Source: Bacteroidota bacterium (GTDB lineage: Bacteria > Bacteroidota > Bacteroidia > UKL13-3). From it: a stretch of 13,831 nucleotides of DNA. The notes under the pieces were generated by a model that ran no database searches, had not been told where the DNA came from, and saw nothing but the letters and a program-made list of their open reading frames with translations. Position numbers and translations under genes: made by a program. How positions within the stretch are numbered: the stretch's first letter is position 1; every line of letters begins with the position of its first letter. Of this stretch, positions 13,591-13,831 are shown one piece after another. The stretch is taken from assembly GCA_947449515.1 (NCBI GenBank), contig CANFSD010000026.1, positions 1-13,831 on the forward strand, written 5' to 3'.

Positions 13591-13819
13591 AGATTTGTCC
13601 GTTACGGATATAGTCGTTCAAAACGGCACTAATGCCCTTTTTGTTAATAGTTTTAATCGCTTTAGTGGAAACCTTTAAGGTTATCCAGCGGTTTTCTTCA
13701 GGTATAAAGAATTTCTTTTCCTGTAAATTGGGGTAAAAGCGACGTTTGGTCTTACGGTTTGAGTGAGACACATTATTACCCACCATCGGGCGCTTACCGG
13801 TTAAATCACATACTCTCAT
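13589..13819 (-). CDS. rpmB: 50S ribosomal protein bL28
   Basis: A 76-residue large-subunit protein. The conserved start 'MRVCDLTGKRPMVGNNVSHS' and the 'NRKTKRRFYPNLQEKKFF' and 'ITLKVSTKAIKTINKKG' blocks identify bL28. Only one cysteine (Cys4) is present, so this is the zinc-free type, in keeping with the zinc-free bL33 next to it. It is the first gene of the leftward rpmB-rpmG-DUF4295 run within the window. Only 12 bp upstream of its ATG are included, so its promoter cannot be judged. Confidence 0.97.
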   Translation of the reverse strand: MRVCDLTGKRPMVGNNVSHSNRKTKRRFYPNLQEKKFFIPEENRWITLKVSTKAIKTINKKGISAVLNDYIRNGQI

Positions 13820-13831
13820 GACAATATTTTC

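Noticed and set aside
1..13831. CRISPR array, transposase, prophage or toxin-antitoxin genes
   Set aside because: No regularly spaced direct repeats, terminal inverted repeats or matching protein motifs were seen; all long frames are accounted for by housekeeping or envelope genes.

Overview
The window looks like chromosomal DNA from a member of the Bacteroidota, AT-rich and densely coded. The evidence is: a GldB-type gliding lipoprotein; a Bacteroidota-restricted small protein (DUF4295) next to the L28 and L33 genes; an OmpA-family protein with calcium-binding TSP3-like repeats; a promoter matching the Bacteroidota form (TTG, about 19 nt, TAnnTTTG); and an almost complete lack of Shine-Dalgarno sequences. 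BshC points to a bacillithiol-making group such as flavobacteria, cytophagia or sphingobacteria/chitinophagia; I cannot go below phylum level. No mobile element, CRISPR array, tRNA or rRNA is visible, so this is a core-genome stretch.

Layout. Positions 1-923 (-) hold a gldB gene cut by the window edge. It is divergent from nadE (1114-2769, +, GTG start). nadE converges, with a 4-bp overlap, on a membrane-anchored metallophosphoesterase (2766-4070, -). mtgA (4242-4964, +) converges on a two-gene outer-membrane cluster across a bidirectional terminator. That cluster is transcribed leftward: a protein with two OmpA-like barrels and a SPOR domain (6593-8638), then an OmpA-family protein (5001-6506). 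A SpoU/TrmH-type RNA methyltransferase (8737-9288, +) converges with a 4-bp overlap on a leftward run rpmB-rpmG-DUF4295-[terminator]-ftsY-rimO-bshC (13819 down to 9285).

How the genes fit together. The right part is a translation and protein-targeting block: two ribosomal proteins, a small basic ribosome-associated candidate, the SRP receptor FtsY and the S12-modifying enzyme RimO, with the thiol-biosynthesis gene bshC translationally coupled at its end. The centre is a cell-envelope block: a peptidoglycan glycosyltransferase and two outer-membrane proteins carrying different peptidoglycan-binding modules (OmpA-C and SPOR). The left end has a gliding/secretion-associated lipoprotein and NAD synthetase.

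The most unusual item is the 6593-8638 protein. It has two tandem copies of a barrel-like domain that is also the N-terminal domain of its OmpA neighbour, then a long Pro/Lys/Val linker and a C-terminal SPOR domain. Other points: a perfect Shine-Dalgarno before rpmG, non-ATG starts that are forced by upstream stops in nadE and rimO, and an intrinsic terminator just upstream of ftsY.
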